A stretch of DNA of 33,621 nucleotides from Phycisphaerales bacterium (lineage in GTDB: Bacteria > Planctomycetota > Phycisphaerae > Tepidisphaerales > Tepidisphaeraceae), in assembly GCA_025361735.1 (NCBI GenBank), contig JANYKD010000480.1:1-33621 (forward strand), in the 5' to 3' direction. The notes beneath the pieces were generated by a model. The model made no database searches, had not been told where the DNA came from, and was given only the letters and a program-made list of their open reading frames with translations. The position numbers and the translations under genes are program-made. Positions 1 through 6,471 of this stretch are shown piece after piece. Position 1 is the stretch's first letter; every line of letters starts with the position of its first letter.

Positions 1-332
1 AGCACGACCGGCGGATTGGCGATCCCCTCGGACTTCGACCACGGTCGCCACAGGGCCAAGCTGACAATCACGATCGCAGCCGCCGCGGCCCACCATCGTG
101 TTGAACGCAAAATGCTCAACCCAAAGTGCCGCGACGGCACGATTGCCAAACTCGCCAAGCCGGACCCCGCTACGCCGCCGAGTGCGGCATCGATGTTCAT
201 ATACCGGATGAACGCCTGCCGGAATGCCGGATCCGTACGCAGCGCCATTTCGAGTGCCTGCACCTCCTCCACCGTCGCGATGCCGTCGGCGTAGTGCCCA
301 GCCAGTTCCAGGAATTGAGGGTCGCTTGTCAT
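1..332 (-). CDS. FecR-type anti-sigma factor (partial, runs off window edge)
   Basis: Read on the minus strand from ATG at 332-330, this frame stays open to the window edge, giving about 110 residues. It begins MTSDPQFLELAGHYADG and has an acidic N-terminal helical segment with 'ADGIATVEEVQALEMALRTD', the pattern of cytoplasmic anti-sigma segments in planctomycetes. A hydrophobic stretch around residues 80-96 (WWAAAAAIVIVSLALW) is a single membrane span. The periplasmic part is outside the window. Its ATG overlaps the TGA of the sigma factor gene (ATGA), so translation is probably coupled. The role is inferred: a membrane protein that holds the upstream ECF sigma factor until a signal arrives. 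FecR or LamG/FecR architecture is likely but the C-terminal domain cannot be seen. Confidence 0.75.
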   Translation of the reverse strand, partial: MTSDPQFLELAGHYADGIATVEEVQALEMALRTDPAFRQAFIRYMNIDAALGGVAGSGLASLAIVPSRHFGLSILRSTRWWAAAAAIVIVSLALWRPWSKSEGIANPPVV

Positions 333-862
333 GCCAACTCCTCTCGCTGCATCGCCCGCTCCACGCAGGCGGCCAGCGTCATCCGAATGCGATGCAGTGC
401 TTTGTAAAGCGACATGGATGTGCGGCCCATCTTCTCGGCCGCTTCGTCGATGCGAACATCGCGTGCATAGGCCGCATCGACCAGTGCCCGCTGTCGCTCC
501 GGCAGTTTGCGGAGGCAGTCATCCAGTGCCTCGCGACGCGAATCCAGGGCATCCGTCGCCGCTTCGGCTTCGTCTGCAAGCAGAGCGAGTACGTCTTCAC
601 TGAACACATGCCGGTCCCGTGCCCGATCGCGGCGAAACGCCAAAGCCTCGAACCTGGCGACACCGAAAGCCCAGCGGCGGAAGTCCTCATCCGTCGCTAG
701 TTCGTCGAACTTTCGCCAAAGCACGGCCGCCACCTCCTGCATTACCTCCCGCGCATCCTCGCGGGTCGGCACCAGCGAGCGCGCAAACCCGCGTAACGCT
801 TCTTCATGATCCATGAACAGGCTCAGAAACCGATCGTGCCGCTGTTGTTCCGACGGTGTCAT
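329..862 (-). CDS. ECF RNA polymerase sigma factor
   Basis: A 177-residue sigma-70-family factor of the small ECF type. Region 2 spans about residues 10-80 (RFLSLFMDHEEALRGF, then 'FRRWAFGVARFEALAFRRDR', the core-binding and -10 recognition helices). Region 4 spans about 110-165 ('LPERQRALVDAAYARD' then the helix-turn-helix 'IDEAAEKMGRTSMSLYKAL'). The start at 862 is chosen because it has GGAGAG eight bases upstream and begins exactly at the family's usual N-terminus; a longer frame to 985 adds sequence with no sigma character. It overlaps the anti-sigma gene by the ATGA motif and is divergent from the GH59-like gene, with 121 bases between starts. It most resembles the Rhodopirellula/Verrucomicrobium-type ECF group; target genes are not evident. 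Confidence 0.9.
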   Translation of the reverse strand: MTPSEQQRHDRFLSLFMDHEEALRGFARSLVPTREDAREVMQEVAAVLWRKFDELATDEDFRRWAFGVARFEALAFRRDRARDRHVFSEDVLALLADEAEAATDALDSRREALDDCLRKLPERQRALVDAAYARDVRIDEAAEKMGRTSMSLYKALHRIRMTLAACVERAMQREELA

Positions 863-983
863 CTCATTAACTCTCCGCGCCGAAGACGGATTTGCCGGGA
901 AAACAATCCCGCCTGCGGCCTCGCCGCTGGCCCGTTCGGCAAAACAGTGCCCGTCGCGGAGAGTATATCTGAAGGACGGTGCC

Positions 984-3005
984 ATGATTGACTTGACGCG
1001 TCGGCAGTTGGGTTCGTTTCTCGTTTCGCTGTGCCTCTTGTTTCTGACCGTCAGCGGCCCGGCCTGGGGCGATCAGAACATCTCCATCGACGGCAAGCGC
1101 GAAGGGCGACGGTTCGATGGGATCGGCGCCGTCAGTGGCGGCGGTGCAACCTCCCGGCTGCTGATCGAATATCCCGAGCCCCAGCGCAGCCAGATCCTGG
1201 ATTATCTCTTCAAGCCGAACTTCGGGGCCTCCCTGCAGGTGCTGTATGTCGAGATCGGCAGCGAGTTGAACGGCACCCAGGGCTCCGAACCCAGTCACGC
1301 CCGCAGCCGCGAAGAGATGGACCATCCCAAGCCCGAGTATTTCGAGCGGGGCTATGAATGGTGGATCATGAAGGAAGCCAGGAAGCGGAATCCGGAGATC
1401 CGTTTCGACGCCACCGCCTGGAATGCGCCCCCGTGGGTTGGCGCGGGCAGCGGCGGCTTCTGGTCGCAGGACATGTGCGACTACTATGTGTCGTGGATCA
1501 AGGGCGCCAAGACCTATTCCGGCCTGGACGTGATCTACACTGGCTGCCGCAACGAAAGCGGCGTGAACATCCCCTGGGTGAAGATGTATCGCAAGACGTT
1601 GGACAACGCCGGGCTGAAGCACGTCGTCATCCATGCGTTCGACAACTGGAGACCCGAAACGAAATGGACGTTCGCCAAGGAGTTCGCCGCGGACGCGGAA
1701 CTCAAGAATGCCGTGGGCATCATTGGCAACCATGTGACCTGGAAGGGAGCGCCCGAAGGCGTTTCGCCCTCGCCGGATTATGTCCTGAACAGCGACAAGC
1801 TCATCTGGGACACCGAAGAGCACGTCTATCAGGAAGGGTTCCCCTCGGCCATCAACAAGGTCAGGGCCTGCAACGAGAACTACATCGACAACAAAGTCAC
1901 CAGCACCGTCTTCTGGCACCTGATCTCTTCCTTCTACGGCATTGAAGGCTGGTACGGCAAACATGCGATGGCGATCGCCTCATCGCCCTGGAGCGGCAAC
2001 TACGCGATGCTGCCGGAATTGTGGGGCCATGCCCACACCTGCCAGTTCACCAGGATCGGCTGGAAGTACCTGGAAGGCGAGGGGTGCGGCTACTTCAAGA
2101 GCGGCGGCAGTTACGTCACCTACAAGGCCGCCAATGGCCCGGACTACACCATCGTCATCGAAACCAAGAACGCGAAAGCCGACCAGTCCATCGCGTTCAA
2201 TCTCACCGGCGGCCTGTCCACGGGAAAGGTGTCCGTCTGGAAGAGCGACGCGGCCACGATGTTCCAGAAGCAGGACGACATCGCGCCGCAGAATGAGGCC
2301 GTCGTCCTCACGCTCAAGCCCAGTTCCATCTACACGATCACCACCACGAGCGGGCAGCAGAAGGGCGCCTATCCCGCGCCGCCGGCCGAGAAGCCCTTTC
2401 CCTTCCCGTATCACGAGAACTACGACCACTACAAAAAGACGGGCGTTCTGCCCTATTACCACTCCGACATCCACGGCGTGTTCGAGGTCGTCAACCGCCC
2501 GGACGGCAAGGGCAAGTGTGCCCAGGCCACCGTCAAATTCGCCAGAACCAAGACGCCGCTGGACGGCTTTACGGTTCTGGGCGATGCAGGCTGGAAGGAC
2601 TACCAGGTCAGTGTTGACGTGTCTTCCAGCGACGGCGGCTCGGCCGCCCTTCTGGGACGTGTCTCCGGAACCCGGGGAAAGTCACCCAAAGGATACACCC
2701 TGAAACTCGCCACTGACGGTGCCTGGACGCTCCTGGCCGCCGCCGACACGATTGCTTCCGGGCAGGAGAAGCTTGTGGACCAACCGTGGCACAACCTGAA
2801 GCTCGTATTCGAAGGCGTCACCATCAAAGCGTGCCTCGATGGCAAGCAGGTGGCCTCTGTCAGCAACAGCACCTTCACCGCCGGCATGGTGGGACTGGGT
2901 ACGCTCACCGGCGCTCCCTGTTTTGATAACCTGATCATCAACGAGGTGAACGGGGCTGTGCCCCCGCCGACGGCGTTCTTTCAGGACGATATGACGAAGG
3001 AGTAG
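984..3005 (+). CDS. GH59 galactosylceramidase-like glycoside hydrolase, secreted
   Basis: The 673-residue product resembles animal galactocerebrosidase (GALC) along most of its length: 'RRFDGIGAVSGGGATSRLL' near residue 42, then 'LDYLFKPNFGASLQ', 'RGYEWWIMKEARKRNP' and 'WSGNYAMLPELWGHAHTCQFT'. GH59 enzymes are retaining beta-galactosidases. The acid/base is expected at E191 (in CRNESG) and the nucleophile at E278 (in IWDTEEH), both aligning with the GALC catalytic sites. Residues 1-29 form a signal peptide with a twin-arginine start (TRRQLGSFL), so Tat export is possible. Residues about 490-673 look like a lectin/LamG beta-sandwich. The start at 984 is the one that places the signal peptide at the N-terminus. 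The natural substrate is unknown; a beta-galactoside glycolipid or polysaccharide is an inference. Confidence 0.88.
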   Translation: MIDLTRRQLGSFLVSLCLLFLTVSGPAWGDQNISIDGKREGRRFDGIGAVSGGGATSRLLIEYPEPQRSQILDYLFKPNFGASLQVLYVEIGSELNGTQGSEPSHARSREEMDHPKPEYFERGYEWWIMKEARKRNPEIRFDATAWNAPPWVGAGSGGFWSQDMCDYYVSWIKGAKTYSGLDVIYTGCRNESGVNIPWVKMYRKTLDNAGLKHVVIHAFDNWRPETKWTFAKEFAADAELKNAVGIIGNHVTWKGAPEGVSPSPDYVLNSDKLIWDTEEHVYQEGFPSAINKVRACNENYIDNKVTSTVFWHLISSFYGIEGWYGKHAMAIASSPWSGNYAMLPELWGHAHTCQFTRIGWKYLEGEGCGYFKSGGSYVTYKAANGPDYTIVIETKNAKADQSIAFNLTGGLSTGKVSVWKSDAATMFQKQDDIAPQNEAVVLTLKPSSIYTITTTSGQQKGAYPAPPAEKPFPFPYHENYDHYKKTGVLPYYHSDIHGVFEVVNRPDGKGKCAQATVKFARTKTPLDGFTVLGDAGWKDYQVSVDVSSSDGGSAALLGRVSGTRGKSPKGYTLKLATDGAWTLLAAADTIASGQEKLVDQPWHNLKLVFEGVTIKACLDGKQVASVSNSTFTAGMVGLGTLTGAPCFDNLIINEVNGAVPPPTAFFQDDMTKE

Positions 3006-3029
3006 ACCAAGGTACCCGTCACTTGGTCT
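3004..3029. terminator. Hairpin between convergent genes
   Basis: AGACCAAG (3004-3011) and CTTGGTCT (3022-3029) form a perfect 8-bp stem around a 10-base loop. It lies across the stop codons of the two convergent glycosidase genes. There is no long T-run, so a bidirectional terminator is an inference from position. Confidence 0.5.
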
Positions 3030-4092
3030 CCAGCGGAATATGCACATTAAACGAATGTGCCCGGGTTGTCGGCTTATTTACGTCCACTGCGCCGAAGAGC
3101 ACCTTCGGGATCCCGTTCTTGATGAGCAGGGCCGGACGTTCCAACTTCGTGCCGCTGAGCGTGCCATCGGCCCACGCGAACTGGCTACCCAGCACCTTGG
3201 GATTGGCCGCTGGTTTCCAGTTCAACCCGTCCTCAGATTGGAACAGGGCGATGCCGCCGGCCGCGCCGGTGAACTTGCCGACCACATCGCGGGCGATGGC
3301 GTAGTACTGGTTGCCGTAGCGCGTGCTGTACCAGACGAACGGATCCTCGGCCAGCATCCACACCTTGCCATTGTCGCCTTCGGCCTCAAATATCCGGCCG
3401 GGCGTCTTCACGTACGGACCTTCGGGCTTGTCGGCCAGGGCCGCCCCATAGCGAACTTTGCCGCCCATCACTTTGCCCTCAACAATCTCGACGGCTTTGT
3501 AGATCAGGAGAATGCCGCCGTCCGGCCGAACTGCGGCAGCGGGATTGGTGACACAGAGCGAATCGAACGCGGTCTTTTCAGGGCTGATGTCGACGATGGG
3601 CTTGTCGAATCGTCTCCACGGGCCTTCCGGCTTGTCGGCAATGGCGAGACCAACACGCTGGTTGTTGCGGTTGACCGCATAGGTGCCGTCGCCGCGGTTG
3701 CCCATGTAGTACAGTAGAAACCTGCCACCAGCCTGGACGACATTCGGGTTGTGCGTGCAGTCGCCATCCCAGAACTCCTTGCCGCGTGCCGGAAGGGCGA
3801 CGTTGACGAAGCGGTACGGACCCAGTGGACCATCGGCGACGGCGTAGGCGATCTCCGAGTGCGTCACCCAGGTGTTATGCCCGCCTCTACGCGGCCAGCG
3901 GGAGAAATACAGATGGTAGTTCCCATCGGCTGTCCGCATCGGCGCCCCGCACCAGATGTACCAGTCCGAGTCCACGAGCCTGGCGCCGACCGGCACCGGC
4001 TGCACCATCTTGCCGATATCCAAGTCGTCGGCTCTCACGACGGTGGCCCAGAGCAGGACGAGAACGATTTGCAGCAAGCAACGCAATGACAT
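3019..4092 (-). CDS. GH43-like (GH-F clan type) five-bladed beta-propeller protein, secreted
   Basis: A 357-residue protein with a hydrophobic signal peptide (residues 1-21, LLQIVLVLLWATVVRA). The mature part repeats propeller strands of the form 'GNYHLYFSRWP', 'GRFLLYYMGNRGDG', 'GILLIYKAVE' and 'NQYYAIARDV', as in GH43/GH117-like glycosidases. Acidic positions likely to be in the active site are D43 in 'DSDWYIWCGAP', D111 near 'CTHNPNV', and the E/D pair in 'WMLAEDPFVWY'; the assignment is tentative. The start at 4092 has a strong AAGGAGAG site five bases upstream. It converges on the GH59-like gene with a shared hairpin between them, so the pair may act on the same glycan. Family membership is fairly safe; substrate is not. 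Confidence 0.75.
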   Translation of the reverse strand: MSLRCLLQIVLVLLWATVVRADDLDIGKMVQPVPVGARLVDSDWYIWCGAPMRTADGNYHLYFSRWPRRGGHNTWVTHSEIAYAVADGPLGPYRFVNVALPARGKEFWDGDCTHNPNVVQAGGRFLLYYMGNRGDGTYAVNRNNQRVGLAIADKPEGPWRRFDKPIVDISPEKTAFDSLCVTNPAAAVRPDGGILLIYKAVEIVEGKVMGGKVRYGAALADKPEGPYVKTPGRIFEAEGDNGKVWMLAEDPFVWYSTRYGNQYYAIARDVVGKFTGAAGGIALFQSEDGLNWKPAANPKVLGSQFAWADGTLSGTKLERPALLIKNGIPKVLFGAVDVNKPTTRAHSFNVHIPLETK

Positions 4093-4315
4093 GCCATCTC
4101 TCCTTCGCGCCCTATTGCACCGCTTCGCATTGAGACTGGCAACAACCGACCGCGGACAAAACCGCTTAATTGGCGTAACGGGCGAATTGACTCGCGACAA
4201 CTTCTGGTGGCAGTACAGGCGAAACCGTCCCGCACTGAACTGGCGTTGCGTCCAGGTTCGAAGCTGCGTGCGTGTTAACACATCTGAAGATTTTCAGATT
4301 CTCGAAATTATTTCC

Positions 4316-4345
4316 TTGCATTCTCGTTAGAGAGTGAGGTATATT
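4316..4345 (+). promoter_or_regulatory. Candidate sigma-70 promoter of the tRNA/Ro island
   Basis: TTGCAT (4316-4321) and TATATT (4340-4345) are separated by 18 bases and lie in the only AT-rich stretch upstream of the array. The start site would be near 4352, about 275 bases before the first tRNA. All genes from 4626 to 11626 lie on this strand with only short gaps, so this is the most economical promoter, though internal promoters cannot be excluded. Confidence 0.5.
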
Positions 4346-4442
4346 AACGAATCGGCCACTGTGTGCCGATAAAGGACAGCAGATGCAGCTTCGATGGTAT
4401 CATAATCCGCTATCAAGCCCAGTGACGATTAAGAACGTCGCT

Positions 4443-4619
4443 GGCGCATTTGATATGCGCCTGCACTGTTAGCTCCCTGCCTCACTTGGCCGGGAGTTCT
4501 TCCCGGCGAAATGGAATCCATTTTTCAACTCCCGGGAAATAAGTAGACCAGTATGTCGTGGTCTATTTGTCGCAGTGCCTGCGCCGATCATACTTGATCG
4601 CAACTGCCTTATTTGGCAG
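4443..4619 (+). ncRNA. Structured leader: five consecutive small hairpins
   Basis: Five perfect inverted repeats follow one another: GGCGCAT/ATGCGCC (4443-4461), GCCGGGA/TCCCGGC (4489-4507), TAGACCA/TGGTCTA (4544-4565), CGATCA/TGATCG (4585-4600) and CTGCC/GGCAG (4604-4619). The last ends six bases before the first tRNA. None has a terminating T-run. They could be processing signals, an antitermination leader or a separate small RNA; the sequence does not decide. Confidence 0.4.
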
Positions 4620-4625
4620 AGAGTT

Positions 4626-4699
4626 ACGCCCGTAGCTCAGTTGGCAGCAGCGCCGCGCTTACATCGCGGAGGTCGCCGGTTCGATCCCGGCAGGGCGTA
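4626..4699 (+). tRNA. tRNA-Val(TAC)
   Basis: Full cloverleaf: acceptor ACGCCCG/AGGGCGT (one G-A mismatch at 7:66), anticodon stem CCGCG/CGCGG with loop CTTACAT, T-arm GCCGG-TTCGATC-CCGGC, discriminator A. CCA is not encoded. First gene of the array. Confidence 0.93.
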
Positions 4700-4738
4700 C
4701 TGAAAGAGCTCCAGAATCGAGCCCCGCGGAGATCGTGC

Positions 4739-4810
4739 GCGCTGGTAGCTCAGAGGTAGAGCAGTCGCTCGATAAGCGACAGGTCGCAAGCTCGAAACTT
4801 GCCCGGCGCA
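4739..4810 (+). tRNA. tRNA-Ile(GAT), with C33 and C54
   Basis: Acceptor GCGCTGG/CCGGCGC, D-stem GCTC/GAGC, anticodon stem GTCGC/GCGAC with loop TCGATAA (C at 33), T-loop CTCGAAA (C at 54 in place of T). The stems are intact, so it looks maintained, but the nearly universal U33 and T54 are both replaced. Confidence 0.85.
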
Positions 4811-4813
4811 TAC

Positions 4814-4886
4814 GCACTGGTAGCTCAATCGGATGAGTCCCGGTCTACGAAGCCGGAGGATGAAGGTTCGATCCCTTCCCAGTGCA
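4814..4886 (+). tRNA. tRNA-Arg(ACG)
   Basis: Acceptor GCACTGG/CCAGTGC, anticodon stem CCGGT/GCCGG with loop CTACGAA, T-arm GAAGG-TTCGATC-CCTTC, discriminator A. Only three bases separate it from the preceding tRNA. Confidence 0.92.
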
Positions 4887-4919
4887 TTAGTATATGTGAT
4901 AGTTGTATTTACGACATTT

Positions 4920-4991
4920 GCACTCGTAGCTCAACGGCAGAGTCTCCGGCTCTTAACCGGGTGGTTGCGGGTTCGAATCCTGCCGGGTGCA
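4920..4991 (+). tRNA. tRNA-Lys(CTT)
   Basis: Acceptor GCACTCG/CGGGTGC (with one G-T pair), anticodon loop CTCTTAA on stem TCCGG/CCGGG, variable loop TGGTT, T-arm GCGGG-TTCGAAT-CCTGC, discriminator A. Confidence 0.92.
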
Positions 4992-5013
4992 TTGAGGTGA
5001 TGTGTGGATAAAC

Positions 5014-5086
5014 GGTCCAGTAGCCCAACGGCAGAGGCACCTGGCTCAGAACCAGGCAAGTGCAGGTTCGAATCCTGCTTGGACCA
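5014..5086 (+). tRNA. tRNA with Leu anticodon CAG on a short-variable-loop body
   Basis: Acceptor GGTCCAG/TTGGACC, anticodon stem CCTGG/CCAGG with loop CTCAGAA, variable region only CAAGT, T-arm GCAGG-TTCGAAT-CCTGC, discriminator A. Normal bacterial tRNA-Leu has a long variable arm; this one does not, and its D-arm (TAGCCCAACGGCAGAGGC) is closer to Gln-type tRNAs. Amino-acid identity is therefore uncertain. Confidence 0.88.
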
Positions 5087-5096
5087 CTGACAACGC

Positions 5097-5171
5097 GTTG
5101 CGGTAGCTCAACCGGACCAGAGCGCGGCTCTCCGAAGGCCGAGGTTGAAGGTTCGATCCCTTCCCGCGACA
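5097..5171 (+). tRNA. tRNA-Arg(CCG)
   Basis: Acceptor GTTGCGG/CCGCGAC, D-stem GCTC/GAGC, anticodon stem CGGCT/GGCCG with loop CTCCGAA, T-arm GAAGG-TTCGATC-CCTTC, discriminator A. Confidence 0.92.
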
Positions 5172-5180
5172 TGACAGCAC

Positions 5181-5254
5181 GGGCCCGTCGTCCAACTCGG
5201 GAGGACCCCTGGCTTGCACCCAGGTGATGAGGGTTCAAATCCCTTCGGCGTCCA
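5181..5254 (+). tRNA. tRNA-Ala(TGC), imperfect acceptor stem
   Basis: D-stem GTCC/GGAC, anticodon stem CCTGG/CCAGG with loop CTTGCAC, T-loop TTCAAAT. The acceptor GGGCCCG pairs with the 3' strand only if one C (5249) is bulged. The anticodon and arms are otherwise normal. Functionality is less certain than for its neighbours. Confidence 0.8.
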
Positions 5255-5257
5255 TTG

Positions 5258-5331
5258 GCTCTGATAGCCCAATTGGCAGAGGCGCGTGATCGAGAATCAC
5301 GTTGATGCAGGTTCGAATCCTGCTCAGAGCA
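5258..5331 (+). tRNA. tRNA with Leu anticodon GAG, short variable loop and C33
   Basis: Acceptor GCTCTGA/TCAGAGC perfect, anticodon stem CGTGA/TCACG with loop TCGAGAA (C33), variable region TTGAT (five bases), T-arm GCAGG-TTCGAAT-CCTGC, discriminator A. It combines two oddities: a class I body for a leucine anticodon and loss of U33. Confidence 0.87.
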
Positions 5332-5342
5332 TGAACGGCAGG

Positions 5343-5415
5343 GCCGCAGTAGCCCAACGGCAAAGGCGGCGGTCTCAAGAACCGTGGAGTGCGGGTTCGA
5401 ATCCCGCCTGCGGCA
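5343..5415 (+). tRNA. tRNA with Leu anticodon CAA on a short-variable-loop body
   Basis: Acceptor GCCGCAG/CTGCGGC perfect, anticodon stem GCGGT/ACCGT with loop CTCAAGA, variable region GGAGT, T-arm GCGGG-TTCGAAT-CCCGC, discriminator A. Third Leu-anticodon tRNA in this array without a long variable arm. Confidence 0.88.
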
Positions 5416-5517
5416 ATGGAAGTAATGTGGAATTCAGAATGTGGAATGTGGCCAGAAAGGAAGTCACCAATGAGTAGTACCCCTGATTCAAGTTCATCCG
5501 GCTCCGGCTCAAAACCC

Positions 5518-5603
5518 GGAGGGTTAGCCTAATTGGCAAGGCATCCGCCTCGAAAGCGGACACGGCTCACAAGGCCCTGGGGGTTCGAGTCCCTCACCCT
5601 CCG
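5518..5603 (+). tRNA. tRNA-Ser(CGA)
   Basis: Class II tRNA with a long variable arm. Acceptor GGAGGGT/ACCCTCC perfect, anticodon stem TCCGC/GCGGA with loop CTCGAAA, T-loop TTCGAGT, discriminator G as expected for serine. Confidence 0.93.
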
Positions 5604-5629
5604 CTGCGTTTGGCGTATGACGCCGACAC

Positions 5630-5716
5630 GGAGGGTTGGCAGAGCGGTTTATCGCGCCGCGGTGCTAACGCGGATCCCTGGCAACGGGGACAGAGGTTCG
5701 AATCCTCTACCCTCCG
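5630..5716 (+). tRNA. tRNA-Ser(GCT)
   Basis: Class II tRNA. Same acceptor sequence as the neighbouring Ser gene (GGAGGGT/ACCCTCC), anticodon stem CCGCG/CGCGG with loop GTGCTAA, long variable arm, T-arm AGAGG-TTCGAAT-CCTCT, discriminator G. Confidence 0.93.
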
Positions 5717-5756
5717 CTGATGAAAAGGATGGCAGACGCGAGTGTCTGCCCAACTG

Positions 5757-5830
5757 GGTTCGTTAGCTCAGAAGAGAAGAGCGCCAGCTTGTCACGCTGG
5801 AGGCCATGGGTTCAAGTCCCATACGAACCG
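5757..5830 (+). tRNA. tRNA-Asp(GTC)
   Basis: Acceptor GGTTCGT/ACGAACC perfect, anticodon stem CCAGC/GCTGG with loop TTGTCAC, T-arm ATGGG-TTCAAGT-CCCAT, discriminator G as expected for aspartate. Confidence 0.94.
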
Positions 5831-5841
5831 CTGGAATGTTT

Positions 5842-5913
5842 GGGTCGGTAGCTCAATCGGTAGAGCGGCGGTTTGAAGCACCGCGGACGCAGGTTCAACT
5901 CCTGCCTGGCCCA
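5842..5913 (+). tRNA. tRNA-Phe(GAA)
   Basis: Acceptor GGGTCGG/CTGGCCC (two wobbles), anticodon stem GCGGT/ACCGC with loop TTGAAGC, T-arm GCAGG-TTCAACT-CCTGC, discriminator A. Confidence 0.93.
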
Positions 5914-5966
5914 CTGAGAGGAATGAGGAAGGATGAATGCGGAATGCGGAATGAGCAAAAGAGAAT

Positions 5967-6041
5967 GCGCCGGTAGTTCAGTGGCACGAGAACGCCGCCT
6001 CGCCACGGCGGAGGTCGCGGGTTCAAATCCCGCTCGGCGCT
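5967..6041 (+). tRNA. tRNA-Gly(GCC) with C33
   Basis: Acceptor GCGCCGG/TCGGCGC, D-stem GTTC/GAAC, anticodon stem CCGCC/GGCGG with loop TCGCCAC (C33), T-arm GCGGG-TTCAAAT-CCCGC, discriminator T as expected for glycine. Confidence 0.9.
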
Positions 6042-6067
6042 TTGAGGCAGTGATGGATCTTGAGAAT

Positions 6068-6139
6068 ACCTTTGTAGCGTAATGGTATCGCGCCCGGCTG
6101 TTAACCGGAAGATTGCAGGTTCGAATCCTGCCGAAGGTG
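6068..6139 (+). tRNA. tRNA-Asn(GTT)
   Basis: Acceptor ACCTTTG/CGAAGGT (one wobble), anticodon loop CTGTTAA on a CCGG/CCGG stem, T-arm GCAGG-TTCGAAT-CCTGC, discriminator G. Confidence 0.92.
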
Positions 6140-6144
6140 CTGAT

Positions 6145-6217
6145 ACGCCGGAAGCTCCAACGGTGGAGCGCCCGCCTCCAAAGCGGGAAGCGACAGGTTC
6201 GATCCCTGTGCGGCGTG
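6145..6217 (+). tRNA. tRNA-Trp(CCA)
   Basis: Anticodon stem CCCGC/GCGGG with loop CTCCAAA, D-stem GCTCC/GGAGC, T-arm ACAGG-TTCGATC-CCTGT, discriminator G. The acceptor ACGCCGG/GCGGCGT has a G-G mismatch at 7:66, and positions 8-9 read AA, so the usual U8 is missing. Confidence 0.88.
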
Positions 6218-6270
6218 CTTGACGAGGCGTAACGGTGGCGGTGTGGAACCCCATCGCGTGCGCCAGCGCC

Positions 6271-6295
6271 AGGCGGAGAGACAACAACTCCGCCT
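6271..6295 (+). other. Spacer hairpin between tRNA-Trp and tRNA-Cys
   Basis: AGGCGGAG (6271-6278) and CTCCGCCT (6288-6295) form a perfect 8-bp stem with a 9-base loop in the 85-base spacer. No T-run follows, so it is more likely a processing or pausing element than a terminator. Confidence 0.4.
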
Positions 6296-6302
6296 CGCTT
6301 CT

Positions 6303-6374
6303 GACGACGTGGCCGAGTGGTGAGGCGCGAGACTGCAATTCTCGCTGACGCTGGTTCGACTCCAGCCGTCGTCT
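6303..6374 (+). tRNA. tRNA-Cys(GCA)
   Basis: Acceptor GACGACG/CGTCGTC perfect, anticodon stem CGAGA/TCTCG with loop CTGCAAT, T-arm GCTGG-TTCGACT-CCAGC, discriminator T as expected for cysteine. Confidence 0.94.
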
Positions 6375-6376
6375 TT

Positions 6377-6450
6377 GTGGCCGTAGCTCAACTGGACAGA
6401 GCGCCGGGTTGTGACCCCGGTTGTTGTGAGTTCAAGTCTCACCGGTCACC
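6377..6450 (+). tRNA. tRNA-His(GTG), no encoded G-1
   Basis: Acceptor GTGGCCG/CGGTCAC, D-stem GCTC/GAGC, anticodon stem CCGGG/CCCGG with loop TTGTGAC, T-arm GTGAG-TTCAAGT-CTCAC, residue 73 is C. The base before position 1 is T, so the extra G-1 that most bacteria encode for HisRS recognition is absent. Only two bases separate it from tRNA-Cys, and the next start codon is 21 bases downstream. Confidence 0.92.
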
Positions 6451-6471
6451 CTTTTGAAGAAGGAGTTGGAT

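Larger units (their letters stand above)
4093..4625. other. Gene-free interval upstream of the tRNA array
   Basis: No convincing coding frame. It holds the 5' side of the GH43-like gene, a sigma-70-like promoter pointing toward the array (4316-4345), and a run of small perfect hairpins (4443-4619) just before the first tRNA. Confidence 0.6.

Noticed and set aside
813..983. Longer N-terminus for the GH59-like protein
   Set aside because: It would overlap the start of the divergent sigma gene and place the signal peptide internally. The start at 984 puts the signal peptide at the N-terminus.
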